Shown: positions 1-9,729, counted from the stretch's first letter. The stretch is 64,000 bases of DNA from Rhizobium sp. CC-YZS058 (GCF_034720595.1 NZ_JAYESJ010000001.1:2754001-2818000), one strand, 5' to 3'. Numbers and translations are program-made. The notes: a model not told the origin generated them from the letters alone.

Positions 1-390
1 TTGACGCTGAAGAGCCGCGGCCTGTCGAAAGGCGAGATTACCACCGCCGTGTCCGCCATTCTCGCCCGTTTCGACATTTCAGACCTCGCGCGCCGAAGGG
101 CGCACTCGTTGTCCGGTGGGCAAACCCAGCTTGTCGCCATGGCGAGCGTGCTCGTCGGCGCGCCGGATCTTCTGATCCTCGACGAGCCGACCAACCAGCT
201 CGACCTGCGCAACCGCGCCCGCGTCGTGCAAGCGATCGCCAGCCTGCCGGAAACGGTCATCGCCATCACCCACGACCTCGCCTTGCTCGACGGCTTCGAG
301 CGGGTCCTGCTCTTCCATGAGGGGCGGCTGGTGGCGGATGGCGGGGTGGAGGAGACGGTCCGCCGCTACGAGCGGATCGCGCTGTCATGA
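1..390 (+). CDS. bioM: Biotin ECF transporter ATPase BioM (3' part)
   Basis: C-terminal part of the ATP-binding subunit of an energy-coupling-factor importer. The 5' end lies outside the window, so the Walker A region is not visible. Seen here are the ABC signature SLSGGQ (about residue 36 of the visible part), Walker B LLILDEP with its D-loop, and the switch histidine in ITHD. The stop overlaps the bioN start by 4 nt (ATGA) and bioY follows, which gives the bioMNY order. In this family BioM hydrolyses ATP at the inner face of the membrane and drives BioN. The biotin assignment rests on the neighbouring bioY, because ATPase subunits of this group are not substrate-specific by themselves. Confidence 0.88.
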   Translation: MTLKSRGLSKGEITTAVSAILARFDISDLARRRAHSLSGGQTQLVAMASVLVGAPDLLILDEPTNQLDLRNRARVVQAIASLPETVIAITHDLALLDGFERVLLFHEGRLVADGGVEETVRRYERIALS

Positions 391-989
391 AGAGCCTCTA
401 TGTCGAAGGCCGGACGCCGCTGCACCGGGTCTCGATCCGGCTGAAGCTTGCCGGGCTGTTTCTCGGCAGCCTGCTCCTGTTTCTGTTTCCCTCTCCGATC
501 TTCCTTGCGGCCTGCCTCCTCGTCGCAGTCGCGCTGCTGGCGAGCCTGCGCCTGTCCTGGCGTGATCTTCTTGCGCGGCTCGGCTGGCTGGTCGTCTCCA
601 TTCTGCTCGTTGCCGCCTTCACCGCGGCATTCGAGGGCATCGAGGCGGGGGTCGTCTCGGCGCTGCGCTTCCTCACGCTCGTGGTTCTCGCCACGCTGGT
701 GACGGCCTCGACCGAGCTCGGCGATTTCATGGACGAGATCCTGCGCCTGCTGACCCCGCTGGAGCGGATCGGCCTTCTGAAGGCGCGCGATGTGGCGCTT
801 GCCTTCGGCCTGGTCCTGCGTTTCGTGCCGGACATCCTCACCCGCGCCTCTCAGATCCGCGAGGCTCATCGGGCGCGCGGGCTGAAGCCCGGGTTTTCGA
901 CGCTGATCGTGCCGCTGATCATCCTGACGCTCAAAGATGCGGATATGGTCGCGCTTGCCATTGACGCGCGCGCGCTGCGCCGCCAGTAA
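387..989 (+). CDS. bioN: Biotin ECF transporter transmembrane protein BioN
   Basis: A 200-residue integral membrane protein, the T component that links the ATPase to the substrate-binding BioY. It has several hydrophobic segments (about residues 20-60, 70-105 and a C-terminal one) and the family's cytoplasmic coupling helices near the end, including the short Ala-Arg-Gly motif in HRARGLKPG. It starts inside the bioM stop (ATGA overlap), so the two are translationally coupled. Its length fits BioN, which is shorter than the EcfT proteins of general ECF systems. There is little doubt about family; biotin specificity is inferred from bioY 36 nt downstream. Confidence 0.9.
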   Translation: MKSLYVEGRTPLHRVSIRLKLAGLFLGSLLLFLFPSPIFLAACLLVAVALLASLRLSWRDLLARLGWLVVSILLVAAFTAAFEGIEAGVVSALRFLTLVVLATLVTASTELGDFMDEILRLLTPLERIGLLKARDVALAFGLVLRFVPDILTRASQIREAHRARGLKPGFSTLIVPLIILTLKDADMVALAIDARALRRQ

Positions 990-1025
990 TCGCGCATCTG
1001 CTCATCTTCGTTTCGGAGCCCCGCC

Positions 1026-1589
1026 ATGTCGACCCGTGATCTGACGTTGATTGCCCTCTTTACCGCCATCATCGTGGCGCTCGGTGTGCTGCCGCCGATT
1101 TCGCTCGGATTCATTCCGGTGCCGATCACGGCGCAATCGATGGGCGTCATGCTGGCGGGCTGCATCATCGGCGCCAAGCGCGGCGCGCTCGCCTATCTGC
1201 TTCTGATCCTGCTGGTGGCTGTCGGGCTTCCCGTGCTCTCCGGCGGCCGCGGCGGCCTGGCCGTGCTCGTCGGCCCGACGGCCGGCTTCATCGCCGGCTG
1301 GGTGGTCGGCACCTTCCTGACCGGGCTGCTGGCCGAGACGCTGGTGCGCGAAAGCCAGACGGCACCCCGGCAGATGCTCGGCTTCTTCCTGGCCTCGATC
1401 GCCGGGGGCATCGGCCTCGTCTATCTGTTCGGCATCGTCTGGCTGGCCTTCTCGACCGGCATGGGCCTCGAAAAGGCGGCGCTCGGCTCGCTCGCCTTCA
1501 TCCCCGGCGATCTCGTCAAGGCTGTGGTCGCGACGCTTGCCGCCCGCGCCGTCATGGTCGGCTATCCGCTGCTGCCGCAGCGGGCGTGA
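1026..1589 (+). CDS. bioY: Biotin transporter substrate-binding protein BioY
   Basis: The S component of the biotin importer, 187 residues with about six membrane segments. It shows the BioY-type N-terminus with PPISLGFIPVPITAQSMGVM and the glycine-rich LLVAVGLPVLSGGRGG segment followed by GPTAGFIAGW, which in this family lies near the biotin pocket. It follows bioN with a 36-nt gap containing a Shine-Dalgarno-like TTTCGGAG. BioY alone can take up biotin weakly in some bacteria; with BioMN it becomes a high-affinity system. No biotin-dependent regulator (BioR) gene is visible in the window, and the operon promoter would lie upstream of position 1. Confidence 0.93.
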   Translation: MSTRDLTLIALFTAIIVALGVLPPISLGFIPVPITAQSMGVMLAGCIIGAKRGALAYLLLILLVAVGLPVLSGGRGGLAVLVGPTAGFIAGWVVGTFLTGLLAETLVRESQTAPRQMLGFFLASIAGGIGLVYLFGIVWLAFSTGMGLEKAALGSLAFIPGDLVKAVVATLAARAVMVGYPLLPQRA

Positions 1590-1629
1590 CAAGGCTGGAC
1601 GGGACCGGCAACCGCGTTAGATCAGCCGC

Positions 1630-2559
1630 ATGACCACGATCCTCTATGAAAACCCGATCTTTCTCGAGCACCAGGTGCCGGAGGGCCACCCCGAACGGCC
1701 GGACCGGCTGCGGGCGCTCAACCTTGCGCTCGAACACGAGCGCTTCGCGCCGCTGAAGCGGCTGAAGGCGCCGCAGGGCAATGAGGACCTCGTCCTGCTC
1801 GCCCATCCGGAGGAGCATCTGCGCGCCGTGATGGCGGTGATTCCCGAAGAGGGCATCAACTCCTTCGAGGCGGACACGCATGCGAGCCCCGCCAGCCTGC
1901 AGGCCGCGCTGACCGGGATCGGCGGCGCCGTGGCGGCTGTCGACGCGGTCTTTGCCGGCGAGGCGGACAATGTCTTCGTCGCCTCCCGCCCGCCCGGCCA
2001 CCATGCCGAGAAGACGAAGGCCATGGGCTTCTGCTTCTTCAACAATGCGGCCATTGCTGCCCGCCATGCCCAGCGCATCCACGGCGTCGAACGGGTGGCG
2101 ATCGTCGATTGGGACGTGCACCACGGCAATGGCACCCAGGACATTTTCTGGGACGACGCCTCGGTGCTGTTCTGCTCGACCCACCAGATGCCCCTCTACC
2201 CCGGCACGGGCGCCAAGGACGAGGACGGCCGCCACGGCACGATCGTCAACGCCCCGCTCTCGCCCGATACCGGCAGCGAGCATTTCCGCGAGGCCTTCAA
2301 GAGCCGCGTCCTGCCGGCGCTGGAGAACTTCCGGCCGGATCTCGTCATCATCTCCGCCGGCTTCGACGCCCACCACCGCGATCCGCTGGCCCAGATCAAC
2401 CTGACGGGCGAGGATTTCGACTGGGCCACCGGCAAGCTGCTGGACGTCGCCGGCCGCTACAGCGCCAACCGGGTGGTCAGCCTGCTCGAGGGCGGCTATG
2501 ACCTTGTGGGCCTTGCCGAGTCGGCCGGGCTTCATATCCAGCGCCTGATGAGGGGATGA
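1630..2559 (+). CDS. Histone deacetylase family (acetoin-utilisation-like) hydrolase
   Basis: A 309-residue zinc-dependent amidohydrolase of the arginase/deacetylase fold. Visible catalytic elements are [20 protein letters not shown] with the paired active-site histidines, [11 protein letters not shown] with zinc-binding Asp and His, and SAGFDAH with a further metal-ligand Asp. Bacterial members act on acetylated proteins, polyamines or small molecules; the substrate here cannot be told from sequence. Its last codons overlap the xseB start (ATGA at 2556-2559), so the two genes are probably co-transcribed. The overall N-terminus ([21 protein letters not shown]) is typical for class II HDAC-like proteins of rhizobia. 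Confidence 0.9.
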   Translation: MTTILYENPIFLEHQVPEGHPERPDRLRALNLALEHERFAPLKRLKAPQGNEDLVLLAHPEEHLRAVMAVIPEEGINSFEADTHASPASLQAALTGIGGAVAAVDAVFAGEADNVFVASRPPGHHAEKTKAMGFCFFNNAAIAARHAQRIHGVERVAIVDWDVHHGNGTQDIFWDDASVLFCSTHQMPLYPGTGAKDEDGRHGTIVNAPLSPDTGSEHFREAFKSRVLPALENFRPDLVIISAGFDAHHRDPLAQINLTGEDFDWATGKLLDVAGRYSANRVVSLLEGGYDLVGLAESAGLHIQRLMRG

Positions 2560-2822
2560 GCATGGCGACAGAGACGACACGCGCCGAGACCGATGTCCAG
2601 TCGCTCTCCTTCGAGAAGGCCGTCGAGGAACTTGAATCGATCGTGACGCGGCTGGAACGAGGCGACGTTCCGCTCGACCGATCGATCGAGATCTACGAGC
2701 GCGGCGAAGCGCTGAAGAAGCACTGCGAGGCGCTTCTCAATGCCGCCGAAAACCGGATCGAAAAGATCCGCCTCGACCGCGCCGGCAAGCCCCAAGGCGT
2801 CGAACCGCTCGACCCCGCCTGA
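2556..2822 (+). CDS. xseB: Exodeoxyribonuclease VII small subunit
   Basis: An 88-residue helical protein, the XseB subunit that binds in several copies to XseA and makes the single-strand DNA exonuclease. The hallmark is [20 protein letters not shown] followed by [20 protein letters not shown], matching the conserved two-helix region. The start at 2556 overlaps the preceding stop; a second ATG at 2562 is equally possible and would remove two residues. The large subunit xseA is not in this window, as is usual in rhizobia, where the two genes are apart. In related genomes xseB sits close to dxs, as it does here. Confidence 0.93.
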   Translation: MSMATETTRAETDVQSLSFEKAVEELESIVTRLERGDVPLDRSIEIYERGEALKKHCEALLNAAENRIEKIRLDRAGKPQGVEPLDPA

Positions 2823-2862
2823 AGGCTCGACAGCATTAGCTGTATCTTGTAGACTGTCGCTC

Positions 2863-3171
2863 ATGACCAGAGACGACGTCATCGAGATGCTGCGCCGCAA
2901 CCGCGCCGTGCTAGAAGAAGCCGGTGCGGTGCACGTCTCCCTGTTCGGCTCCGTCGCCCGCGGGGAGGAAACGCCGGAGTCCGATCTCGACATCCTCGTG
3001 ACATTGTCCAAAGACCCCGAATTCCAGGGGCTCGGCTATTTCGGGGCGTTGGAGACGCTGCGCACGACGATCGAGTCCTTCACCGACAGGCCGGCTCACA
3101 TTACCGCAGAGCCGATCAAGAAGGATCGGCTGCGCGCCGAAATTGAGCGCGATCGCGTTTCTGCCTTTTGA
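2863..3171 (+). CDS. MNT-type nucleotidyltransferase (orphan MntA-like antitoxin)
   Basis: A 102-residue minimal nucleotidyltransferase. The motif LFGSVARGEETPESDLDILV carries the GS and DxD elements that bind nucleotide and metal, and the C-terminus (KDRLRAEIERDRVSAF) is typical of MntA antitoxins. MntA normally sits directly upstream of a HEPN ribonuclease (HepT, DUF86) and silences it by adding AMP. No HEPN reading frame follows here: the next gene is a DUF2268-like protein. The chosen ATG at 2863 is the one that gives the normal family length; longer in-frame extensions run into xseB. It may be a relic of a lost toxin-antitoxin pair or may act on another partner. Confidence 0.8.
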   Translation: MTRDDVIEMLRRNRAVLEEAGAVHVSLFGSVARGEETPESDLDILVTLSKDPEFQGLGYFGALETLRTTIESFTDRPAHITAEPIKKDRLRAEIERDRVSAF

Positions 3172-3210
3172 ATTTCAGAGCATTCCAAGTTGCGCTCGTT
3201 CGTTACTCGC

Positions 3211-3226
3211 AGAGTTGGGCAACTCT
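3211..3226. promoter_or_regulatory. Inverted repeat ahead of the DUF2268-like gene
   Basis: AGAGTTG-GG-CAACTCT: a perfect 7-bp inverted repeat with a 2-nt centre, 20 nt before the ATG at 3247. Its size and place fit an operator or a small hairpin over the translation start region. No regulator can be assigned. Confidence 0.3.
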
Positions 3227-3246
3227 CCCCGACAGGTTTTGTTCGA

Positions 3247-3921
3247 ATGGATCAGTGGACGCTTCATTGGTTAAGTGCCTCAGGGGATCTCGGAAACTTC
3301 CGCAGCGAGATCCTATCCAGTTTCGAGACAGCGTACCAAAAACTCTCCGAATTGCTCATGCCGCCGCGCCTTGACATTATCATCGAGCGGCGCCCAGGGG
3401 AGACGATCCCAGAAATGGGGATCGTCGGCTATACCCATCGCGAGACGTTGGTGGCGATGAGTCTCGACCCCGACAACCCGAACTTTGTTTCGAGCCTGGA
3501 GGATGGCGCGCTGTGCAGGCAGATCCTCCATGAAGTACACCACGCCATGCGCTGGGTGAGCCCGGGATACGGTCACACTCTGGGCGAGGCCTTGGTCAGC
3601 GAGGGGCTGGCGGGACAGTTCGTGGGCAAACTGCTCGGTACGGCTCCCGAGCCGTGGGAGAGAGCGCTTGAAGAAGAGGATTTGTTGAAATTGCCGGTCG
3701 ATCTCAACGATCTCTCATCGACAGACTATGAACATGCGGAGTGGTTCTACGGCAGCGGCTCGCTGCATCGCTGGACGGGCTATACACTGGGATATTACAT
3801 GGTCCATGCGTGGATGAGTGCTGCTGGCAAGGACGCGAGTTTGAAAGCTTTCATTACGGTTCCAGCATCAGAAATCATTTCAGCTGCCTTGAGCGCAGGG
3901 CTCATCAAGCACTATCGCTGA
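3247..3921 (+). CDS. DUF2268-like putative zinc metalloprotease
   Basis: A 224-residue soluble protein. The segment LHEVHHAMRW gives the zinc-binding HExxH motif and a downstream EALVSEGLAGQF region could supply the third ligand Glu, as in DUF2268 predicted Zn-dependent proteases. The start at 3247 (MDQWTLHW) is preferred because an upstream in-frame start at 3190 lies in sequence without family character. It follows the orphan MNT nucleotidyltransferase by 75 nt. Bases around here are less GC-rich than in neighbouring genes, which fits an acquired accessory patch. No substrate is known for this family; membership is a reading of the motif and general layout. Confidence 0.65.
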   Translation: MDQWTLHWLSASGDLGNFRSEILSSFETAYQKLSELLMPPRLDIIIERRPGETIPEMGIVGYTHRETLVAMSLDPDNPNFVSSLEDGALCRQILHEVHHAMRWVSPGYGHTLGEALVSEGLAGQFVGKLLGTAPEPWERALEEEDLLKLPVDLNDLSSTDYEHAEWFYGSGSLHRWTGYTLGYYMVHAWMSAAGKDASLKAFITVPASEIISAALSAGLIKHYR

Positions 3922-4106
3922 AGTCTGATTTCGTCGCAGTCTCTCGCTGCTCCAATCAACGGTAGCGCCGCTCTAGTGGCACCTTTGACGAACAATGCTG
4001 CATCCAGGGCAAGATGGCTATTCGCCGCCTCGTCCCCCACCTCATCTCTTCCCTTCCCTTTCCCTGCCACTAGTTATGGTTGACGAACCACACGGGGAGG
4101 ATGAGG

Positions 4107-5492
4107 ATGGCTGAGAGGCTGGATGGACCGGGCTTGCGCAGCGAGGCGACGGAAGCGGGCGGGACCGAGCTCAAGCAGGTCATGGGTCCCGGGCTGCTGC
4201 TGCTCTTCATTATCGGCGATATTCTGGGCACCGGCATCTATGCCCTGACCGGGCAGGTGGCGGGCAAGGTCGGCGGCATCGTCTGGGTGCCTTTTCTGGT
4301 CGCCTTTCTCGTCGCGCTGCTCACCGCCTTCAGCTATCTCGAACTGGTGACGAAATATCCGCGTGCGGCGGGCGCGGCACTCTACACGCACAAGGCCTTC
4401 GGCGTGCATTTCCTCACCTTCTTGGTTGCCTTCGCGGTCATGTCCTCCGGCATCACGTCAGCGGCGACCGCCTCGCGGGCCTTCTCCGCCAATTTCATGG
4501 CCTCGCTCGGCCTCGAGGCGGCAGATGGCATCGTGGTGCTGGTCGCGGTCGCATTCCTGGCGCTGGTCGCGGCGATCAATTTCCGCGGCGTCGGGGAAAG
4601 CGTGAAGCTGAATGTCGGGCTGACGCTGATCGAACTCAGCGGGTTGCTGATCATCATTGGCATCGGCTTCTATGCGCTCGGCAATGGCCAGGGCGACATC
4701 AACCGTGCCTTCGTCTTTACACCGGAGGGGGAAAGCGGCGTCTTCTGGTCGGTCGTGGCCGCCACGACACTCGCCTTCTTCGCGATGGTTGGTTTCGAGG
4801 ATTCGGTAAACATGGCCGAGGAGTGCAAGAATCCGAGCCGGATCTTTCCGAAGGTGCTGCTGGCCGGTCTCTGCATCACCGGCGTCATCTATGTCCTCGT
4901 CTCGATCGCCGCGATCACGCTGGTTCCGGCCGATCAGCTGAGCGAGGGCGAGACGCCGCTTCTCAAGGTGGTGGAAACCGGCGCCCCCTGGTTTCCGGTC
5001 AGCATCTTCGGCGTCATCACCATGCTCGCCGTCGCCAATTCCGCGCTGATCAACATGATGATGGCGAGCCGGCTGATCTATGGCATGGCGCGGGAGAAGG
5101 TGATCCCCGACCTGCTCGGCAAGGTGCATCCGACCCGGCGCACGCCCTATGTGGCGATCGTCTTCACCACCCTGCTCGCCATCGGCCTATTGGTTTTTGC
5201 AGGCGGCGTGCCGCAACTTGGCGGCACCACGGCGCTTCTGCTGCTCTGCGTCTTCTGCGTGGTCAACATTGCAGTGCTGGTGCTGCGGCGCGATCCGGTC
5301 TCGCACAAGCATTTCCGCACGCCGACCGTTCTCCCGATCTTCGGCGCCATCACCTGCGCCTTTCTGGCCGGTCCGTGGACGGGCCGCGATCCGGTGCAAT
5401 ATGTCATCGGCGGATGTCTGGTGGCGATCGGCCTGGTGCTGTGGGCGCTGACCGTCGGCCTGATGCGCCGTCTCGGCACGGCAGCCGGCTGA
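4107..5492 (+). CDS. APC-family amino acid permease
   Basis: A 461-residue inner-membrane transporter with about 12 to 14 hydrophobic helices. The first helix has the broken glycine motif GDILGTGIYALTGQVAGKVGG that forms part of the substrate site in the amino acid-polyamine-organocation superfamily; AMVGFEDSVNMAEECKNPSR is the conserved helix 6 to loop 6-7 region. It most resembles cationic/neutral amino acid permeases of the YfnA/CAT type, but the substrate is not readable. ATG at 4107 is chosen because GGGGAGG lies 6 nt before it; ATG at 4101 and TTG at 4080 are in frame. It stands alone between the accessory patch and dxs. Confidence 0.87.
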   Translation: MAERLDGPGLRSEATEAGGTELKQVMGPGLLLLFIIGDILGTGIYALTGQVAGKVGGIVWVPFLVAFLVALLTAFSYLELVTKYPRAAGAALYTHKAFGVHFLTFLVAFAVMSSGITSAATASRAFSANFMASLGLEAADGIVVLVAVAFLALVAAINFRGVGESVKLNVGLTLIELSGLLIIIGIGFYALGNGQGDINRAFVFTPEGESGVFWSVVAATTLAFFAMVGFEDSVNMAEECKNPSRIFPKVLLAGLCITGVIYVLVSIAAITLVPADQLSEGETPLLKVVETGAPWFPVSIFGVITMLAVANSALINMMMASRLIYGMAREKVIPDLLGKVHPTRRTPYVAIVFTTLLAIGLLVFAGGVPQLGGTTALLLLCVFCVVNIAVLVLRRDPVSHKHFRTPTVLPIFGAITCAFLAGPWTGRDPVQYVIGGCLVAIGLVLWALTVGLMRRLGTAAG

Positions 5493-5668
5493 GCTGCGCC
5501 ATCGACGCCCCTAGGCGGGCGGCGTGCGATCGGCTAGATTGAACGGCTTGAGCGCCCGCCGTAGCTGCGCCGCAATTTGCAATCACTGCGGGATTGCTGG
5601 CAGGACGCGAGTCTGAAACAGGAATGACGAGGGAGGCGCAGGAGCGCGCCGCCGAAAGAGGACTGAGC

Positions 5669-7609
5669 GTGACCCATCCGACATCTCCGCCGTCGACGCC
5701 GCTTCTCGACAGGGTGCACCTGCCGAGCGACCTGAAGGCGATCGACGACAAGGACCTGCCGCAGCTGGCGGCGGAGCTGCGCTCGGAGATGATCGACGCG
5801 GTCTCGCGCACCGGGGGGCATCTTGGTGCCGGCCTCGGCGTGGTCGAGCTCACCATCGCCATCCACAAGGTGTTCGAAACGCCGAACGACCGGCTGATCT
5901 TCGATGTCGGCCATCAGTGCTATCCGCACAAGATCCTGACCGGCCGGCGCGACCGCATCCGCACCCTGCGCCAGCAGGATGGCCTGTCGGGCTTCACCCG
6001 CCGTGCCGAAAGCCCCTACGATCCCTTCGGCGCCGCCCATTCCTCCACCTCGATCTCCGCCGGCCTCGGCATGGCGGTCGCCTCGGAGATGATCGGCGAG
6101 AAGCGCAACGTGATCGCGGTGATCGGCGATGGCGCCATGTCGGCCGGCATGGCCTTCGAGGCGCTGAACAATGCCGGCGCGCTGGATGCCCGCCTGATCG
6201 TCATTCTCAACGACAACGACATGTCGATCGCGCCGCCCACCGGCGCGATGAGCGCCTATCTTGCCCGTCTTGCCTCGGGCCGGACCTATATGGGCTTCCG
6301 CGAAATCGGCAAGAAGCTGACGGCCTATCTGGGCAAGTCGGTGGACCGGGCGATTACCCGCGCCGTCGAGCATGCCCGCGGCTATATGACCGGCGGCACC
6401 CTGTTCGAGGAACTGGGCTTCTACCATATCGGGCCGATCGACGGGCACTCCTTCGAGCATCTTCTTCCCGTGCTGCGCAATGTGCGCGACAATGCCCATG
6501 GTCCCGTGCTGATCCATGTCGTGACCCAGAAGGGCAAGGGCTACGCCCCGGCCGAAGCCGCAGCCGACAAGTATCACGGCGTCAACACCTTCGACGTGAT
6601 TACCGGCGCCCAGGCCAAGGCCAAGCCCAACGCCCCCTCCTACACCGCCGTCTTCGCCGAGGCGTTGGTCCAGGAAGCCGATCACGATGACAAGATCGTC
6701 GCGGTGACCGCAGCCATGCCCTCCGGCACCGGGCTCGACAAATTCGCGCTCGCCCACCCGTCGCGCTGCTTCGATGTCGGCATTGCCGAACAGCATGCGG
6801 TGACCTTTGCGGCGGGACTTGCAACGGAAGGGCTGAAGCCGTTCGCGGCGATCTATTCGACCTTCCTGCAGCGCGCCTATGACCAGGTGGTGCACGACGT
6901 GGCGATCCAGGGCCTGCCGGTGCGCTTTCCCATTGACCGCGCCGGCTTCGTCGGCGCCGATGGGCCGACCCATGCCGGCTCGTTCGACACGACCTATCTG
7001 GCGACGCTTCCCGGTTTCGTGGTGATGGCCGCGGCCGACGAGGCGGAACTCAAGCATATGGTGGCAACATCGGCGGCCTTCGATGAAGGCCCGATCTCCT
7101 TCCGCTACCCCCGCGGCGAAGGTGTTGGCGTCGACATGCCGGTGCGCGGCAAGATTCTGGAAATCGGCAAGGGCCGCGTGGTGAAGCAGGGCAGCAAGGT
7201 GGCCCTGCTCTCCTTCGGGACCCGCCTCGCCGACTGTCTGCTCGCAGCGGAAGATCTCGATGCGGCCGGACTGTCCACGACCGTCGCGGACGCCCGCTTC
7301 GCCAAGCCGCTGGATCATGACCTGATCCGCCAGCTCGCGCGCCATCACGAGGTGCTGATCACCATCGAGGAAGGCGCCGTCGGCGGCTTTGCCAGCCACG
7401 TGCTGCAGTTCCTCGCGCTCGAAGGTCTGCTCGACACCGGCCTGAAGGTGCGCCCGCTGGTTTTGCCGGATGTGTGGATGGAACAGGCCAAGCAGGAGGT
7501 CATGTATGCCCGCTCCGGTCTCGACCGGGCCGGCATCGTCTCCACCGTCTTCAAGGCGCTTGGTCAGGACCGGCTGAACGGGCGGGGCAGCCGCATCGCG
7601 GACCTCTGA
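5669..7609 (+). CDS. dxs: 1-deoxy-D-xylulose-5-phosphate synthase
   Basis: A 646-residue thiamine-diphosphate enzyme that condenses pyruvate and glyceraldehyde 3-phosphate to DXP, the first step of the MEP isoprenoid pathway. [18 protein letters not shown] is the ThDP/Mg site, [15 protein letters not shown] the conserved N-terminal region, and [15 protein letters not shown] the transketolase-type pyrimidine-domain signature. The GTG at 5669 (VTHPTSPP) is taken as start: it has an AAGAGGA Shine-Dalgarno 8 nt upstream and gives the usual length, whereas the upstream ATG at 5594 adds unconserved residues. ispE at 58.7 kb and ispB at 55.4 kb belong to the same supply line, with ubiA at 31.5 kb as a consumer. 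Confidence 0.96.
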   Translation: MTHPTSPPSTPLLDRVHLPSDLKAIDDKDLPQLAAELRSEMIDAVSRTGGHLGAGLGVVELTIAIHKVFETPNDRLIFDVGHQCYPHKILTGRRDRIRTLRQQDGLSGFTRRAESPYDPFGAAHSSTSISAGLGMAVASEMIGEKRNVIAVIGDGAMSAGMAFEALNNAGALDARLIVILNDNDMSIAPPTGAMSAYLARLASGRTYMGFREIGKKLTAYLGKSVDRAITRAVEHARGYMTGGTLFEELGFYHIGPIDGHSFEHLLPVLRNVRDNAHGPVLIHVVTQKGKGYAPAEAAADKYHGVNTFDVITGAQAKAKPNAPSYTAVFAEALVQEADHDDKIVAVTAAMPSGTGLDKFALAHPSRCFDVGIAEQHAVTFAAGLATEGLKPFAAIYSTFLQRAYDQVVHDVAIQGLPVRFPIDRAGFVGADGPTHAGSFDTTYLATLPGFVVMAAADEAELKHMVATSAAFDEGPISFRYPRGEGVGVDMPVRGKILEIGKGRVVKQGSKVALLSFGTRLADCLLAAEDLDAAGLSTTVADARFAKPLDHDLIRQLARHHEVLITIEEGAVGGFASHVLQFLALEGLLDTGLKVRPLVLPDVWMEQAKQEVMYARSGLDRAGIVSTVFKALGQDRLNGRGSRIADL

Positions 7610-7630
7610 CGAGCGGACGAGCAGGACCTC

Positions 7631-8743
7631 TCAAGCAGCGACGATGCCGGCGGAGCCTTCAAGGCTCTTGCGGTCGCTTGTGGATTTGCGCCTGTTTTCC
7701 AGGATCCGGGCGAGAGCGAGAAGCAGCCCGCAGCCGACGATCATCGACAGGATCTGCGGCGCAAGCGGCAGGTCCGGGTGAACCTTCATCACCGCGGCGC
7801 AGAGATTGGACAGCGCGATCCCGGTCGCAAAGACCGCCAGGCTGTGCCGGCCCGCATCCCGCAGCAGCGCGAAGGCGGGCGAATCGGCTGCTTTTTCCAC
7901 CCAGGAGAGGTTCCAGGCCACATAGAGGAGCGCCGCGACATTGATCAGCCGCAGCGGGCCGACATTCGTCTTCGACACGACCTGATGATAATGCGCGCCG
8001 AAGGGTGTCTCGATCATCTCGAAATAGGCGAGATAGGCGAAGGGCACGGCGACGATACAAAAGAGCGCCGCCGCCCAGAAGGCGATCGGGTGATAGGGCA
8101 GCATCGTCCTGCCCTCCTTCATGCGCAGGCCGAGCACGATGCCGATGACCAGCAGCACCTGCCAGGAGATCGGATCGAAGAACCACACGCCGAGCGCATT
8201 GGCGCTGTTCGGCAGGTTGAGATGCCCGACCCCGGCCATCAGCCAGAGCGCGGTCGACGCCACGGCCAGCGCGGAAGGAGATCGCATGGCAAGCCACATG
8301 GCAAAGGGTGCGACGAGCAGCAGCACCATGTACATGGGCAGGATATCGAGATTGTAGGGCAGATAGGACAGCGTAAGTACGCCGGGCAGATGGCCGAGCG
8401 GATCGGCCCAGAACCCATCCATATCCAGCGGCAGCGCATAGGGCGACGAGAGCGCGATCAGCGCGCCTGCCGCCAGCGCCTTGCAGGCGAACAGCAGCAT
8501 ATGGACGCTGTAGAGCCGTCCCGCCCGCCGCCATGGACGCAGGAAGCTTGGCCCCTCGCCCCGCCTGACATAGGCAAGCACTGCGGAAATGCCGGCCAGC
8601 ACGACGAAGATCTCCGACGCATCGGAAAAGCCGCGCGCGTTGCGGAAGCTTTCGGAAAAGCTGTACTCGGCATTGCCGATGAAGATGAGCAGAAGGCAGA
8701 GGCCCCGCAACAGATCGATCCGGTTCTCACGTCGTGCCTTCAT
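7631..8743 (-). CDS. OpgC-family membrane acyltransferase
   Basis: A 370-residue integral membrane protein with about ten hydrophobic segments. The start (RRENRIDLLRGLCLLLIFIGN) and the segments LTLSYLPYNLDILPMYMVLL and FFDPISWQVLLVIGIVLG are those of OpgC proteins, which in alphaproteobacteria decorate periplasmic or cell-surface glucans with succinyl or similar groups. It is convergent with dxs (21 nt apart). ATG at 8743 is preferred to the adjoining GTG at 8746. The acceptor is not known; cyclic beta-glucan modification is a reasonable guess for a rhizobial member, but no glucan synthase gene is nearby. Confidence 0.82.
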   Translation of the reverse strand: MKARRENRIDLLRGLCLLLIFIGNAEYSFSESFRNARGFSDASEIFVVLAGISAVLAYVRRGEGPSFLRPWRRAGRLYSVHMLLFACKALAAGALIALSSPYALPLDMDGFWADPLGHLPGVLTLSYLPYNLDILPMYMVLLLVAPFAMWLAMRSPSALAVASTALWLMAGVGHLNLPNSANALGVWFFDPISWQVLLVIGIVLGLRMKEGRTMLPYHPIAFWAAALFCIVAVPFAYLAYFEMIETPFGAHYHQVVSKTNVGPLRLINVAALLYVAWNLSWVEKAADSPAFALLRDAGRHSLAVFATGIALSNLCAAVMKVHPDLPLAPQILSMIVGCGLLLALARILENRRKSTSDRKSLEGSAGIVAA

Positions 8744-8952
8744 CACGGCCCCATGCCCTTTCTCTTTCGCGTCTGTGCGGCGACCAGACGCGAACAGGCT
8801 TCCCCTTGGCGAGGCAGACTAGCGGATAAGCATGAGAAGCCGGCTGACGGCATCCCTACAATTTGATGCATTTGCCGTTTTTTGGCGCGTTTTCCCGCGG
8901 CAAGATGGCGGAAAGGCTTGCCAGCCGGGCATGTGCGCGCGAAGAGGAGCCC

Positions 8953-9729
8953 ATGAGCCAGGACACCAAGACTTCCCTTCGCCTCGATCAGCTGCTGTTG
9001 ATGAAAGGCCTCGTCGCCAGCCGCGCCCGCGCGCGCGACGCCATTCAGCGCGGCACGGTCACGATCGACGGCCGCGTGGTCACCAAGCCAAGCGCCAGCG
9101 TCGCGGAAGATGCACGTATCGAGATCGACGATCCCGCCCAGCCCTATGTGTCCCGTGCGGCGCTGAAGCTCCGCGCCGGGCTCGACCATTTCGGCCTGTC
9201 CGCCGAGGGGCTGGATTGTCTCGACATCGGTGCCTCGACCGGCGGCTTTACCGAGGTGCTGCTGGAAGCCGGTGCTGCCCATGTGATCGCCATCGATGTC
9301 GGCCACGGCCAGTTCCACCCGCGCCTGGAGGCCGATCCGCGTGTGACGAGCCTCGAAGGCGTCAATGCCCGTGCGCTGGAGGAAGACCAGCTCGATGGCC
9401 GGTCGATCGGCATGATCGTCTCCGATGTCTCCTTCATTTCTCTGCGGCTGGCCCTGCCACCGGCGCTGGAAATGGCGGAGCCGGGCGCTCACTGCCTGCT
9501 GCTGGTCAAGCCGCAATTCGAGGCGGGCCGCGAGGCGATCAGCAAGGCCGGTCTTTTGAAGGCGCCGGAGACTGCGCCCGACGTGGCGCGCAGCCTTGAG
9601 ATCTGGCTGACAGAGGACATGGGCTGGAAAAGTCTCGGCCTCATCCCCTCCCCGATTGCCGGCGGCGACGGCAATGTCGAGTTCCTCCTCGCCGGCCGCA
9701 AACCCGAGATCGACGAGGACGCCGAATGA
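8953..9729 (+). CDS. tlyA: TlyA-family rRNA methyltransferase
   Basis: A 258-residue protein with an N-terminal S4 RNA-binding domain (RLDQLLLMKGLVASRARARD, about residues 9-70) and a Rossmann methyltransferase domain of the FtsJ type with the SAM loop LDIGASTGGFTEVLL. In mycobacteria TlyA 2'-O-methylates 16S and 23S rRNA; older annotations call it haemolysin A. The ATG at 8953 is chosen for its GAAGAGGAG ribosome site. The stop overlaps the next methyltransferase start by 4 nt (ATGA), so both RNA modifiers are translationally coupled. In many rhizobia this pair also lies downstream of dxs, as here. Confidence 0.92.
   Translation: MSQDTKTSLRLDQLLLMKGLVASRARARDAIQRGTVTIDGRVVTKPSASVAEDARIEIDDPAQPYVSRAALKLRAGLDHFGLSAEGLDCLDIGASTGGFTEVLLEAGAAHVIAIDVGHGQFHPRLEADPRVTSLEGVNARALEEDQLDGRSIGMIVSDVSFISLRLALPPALEMAEPGAHCLLLVKPQFEAGREAISKAGLLKAPETAPDVARSLEIWLTEDMGWKSLGLIPSPIAGGDGNVEFLLAGRKPEIDEDAE

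Noticed and set aside
5534..7399. Long minus-strand frame opposite dxs
   Set aside because: Antisense shadow of dxs, rich in Gly/His/Arg without domains.
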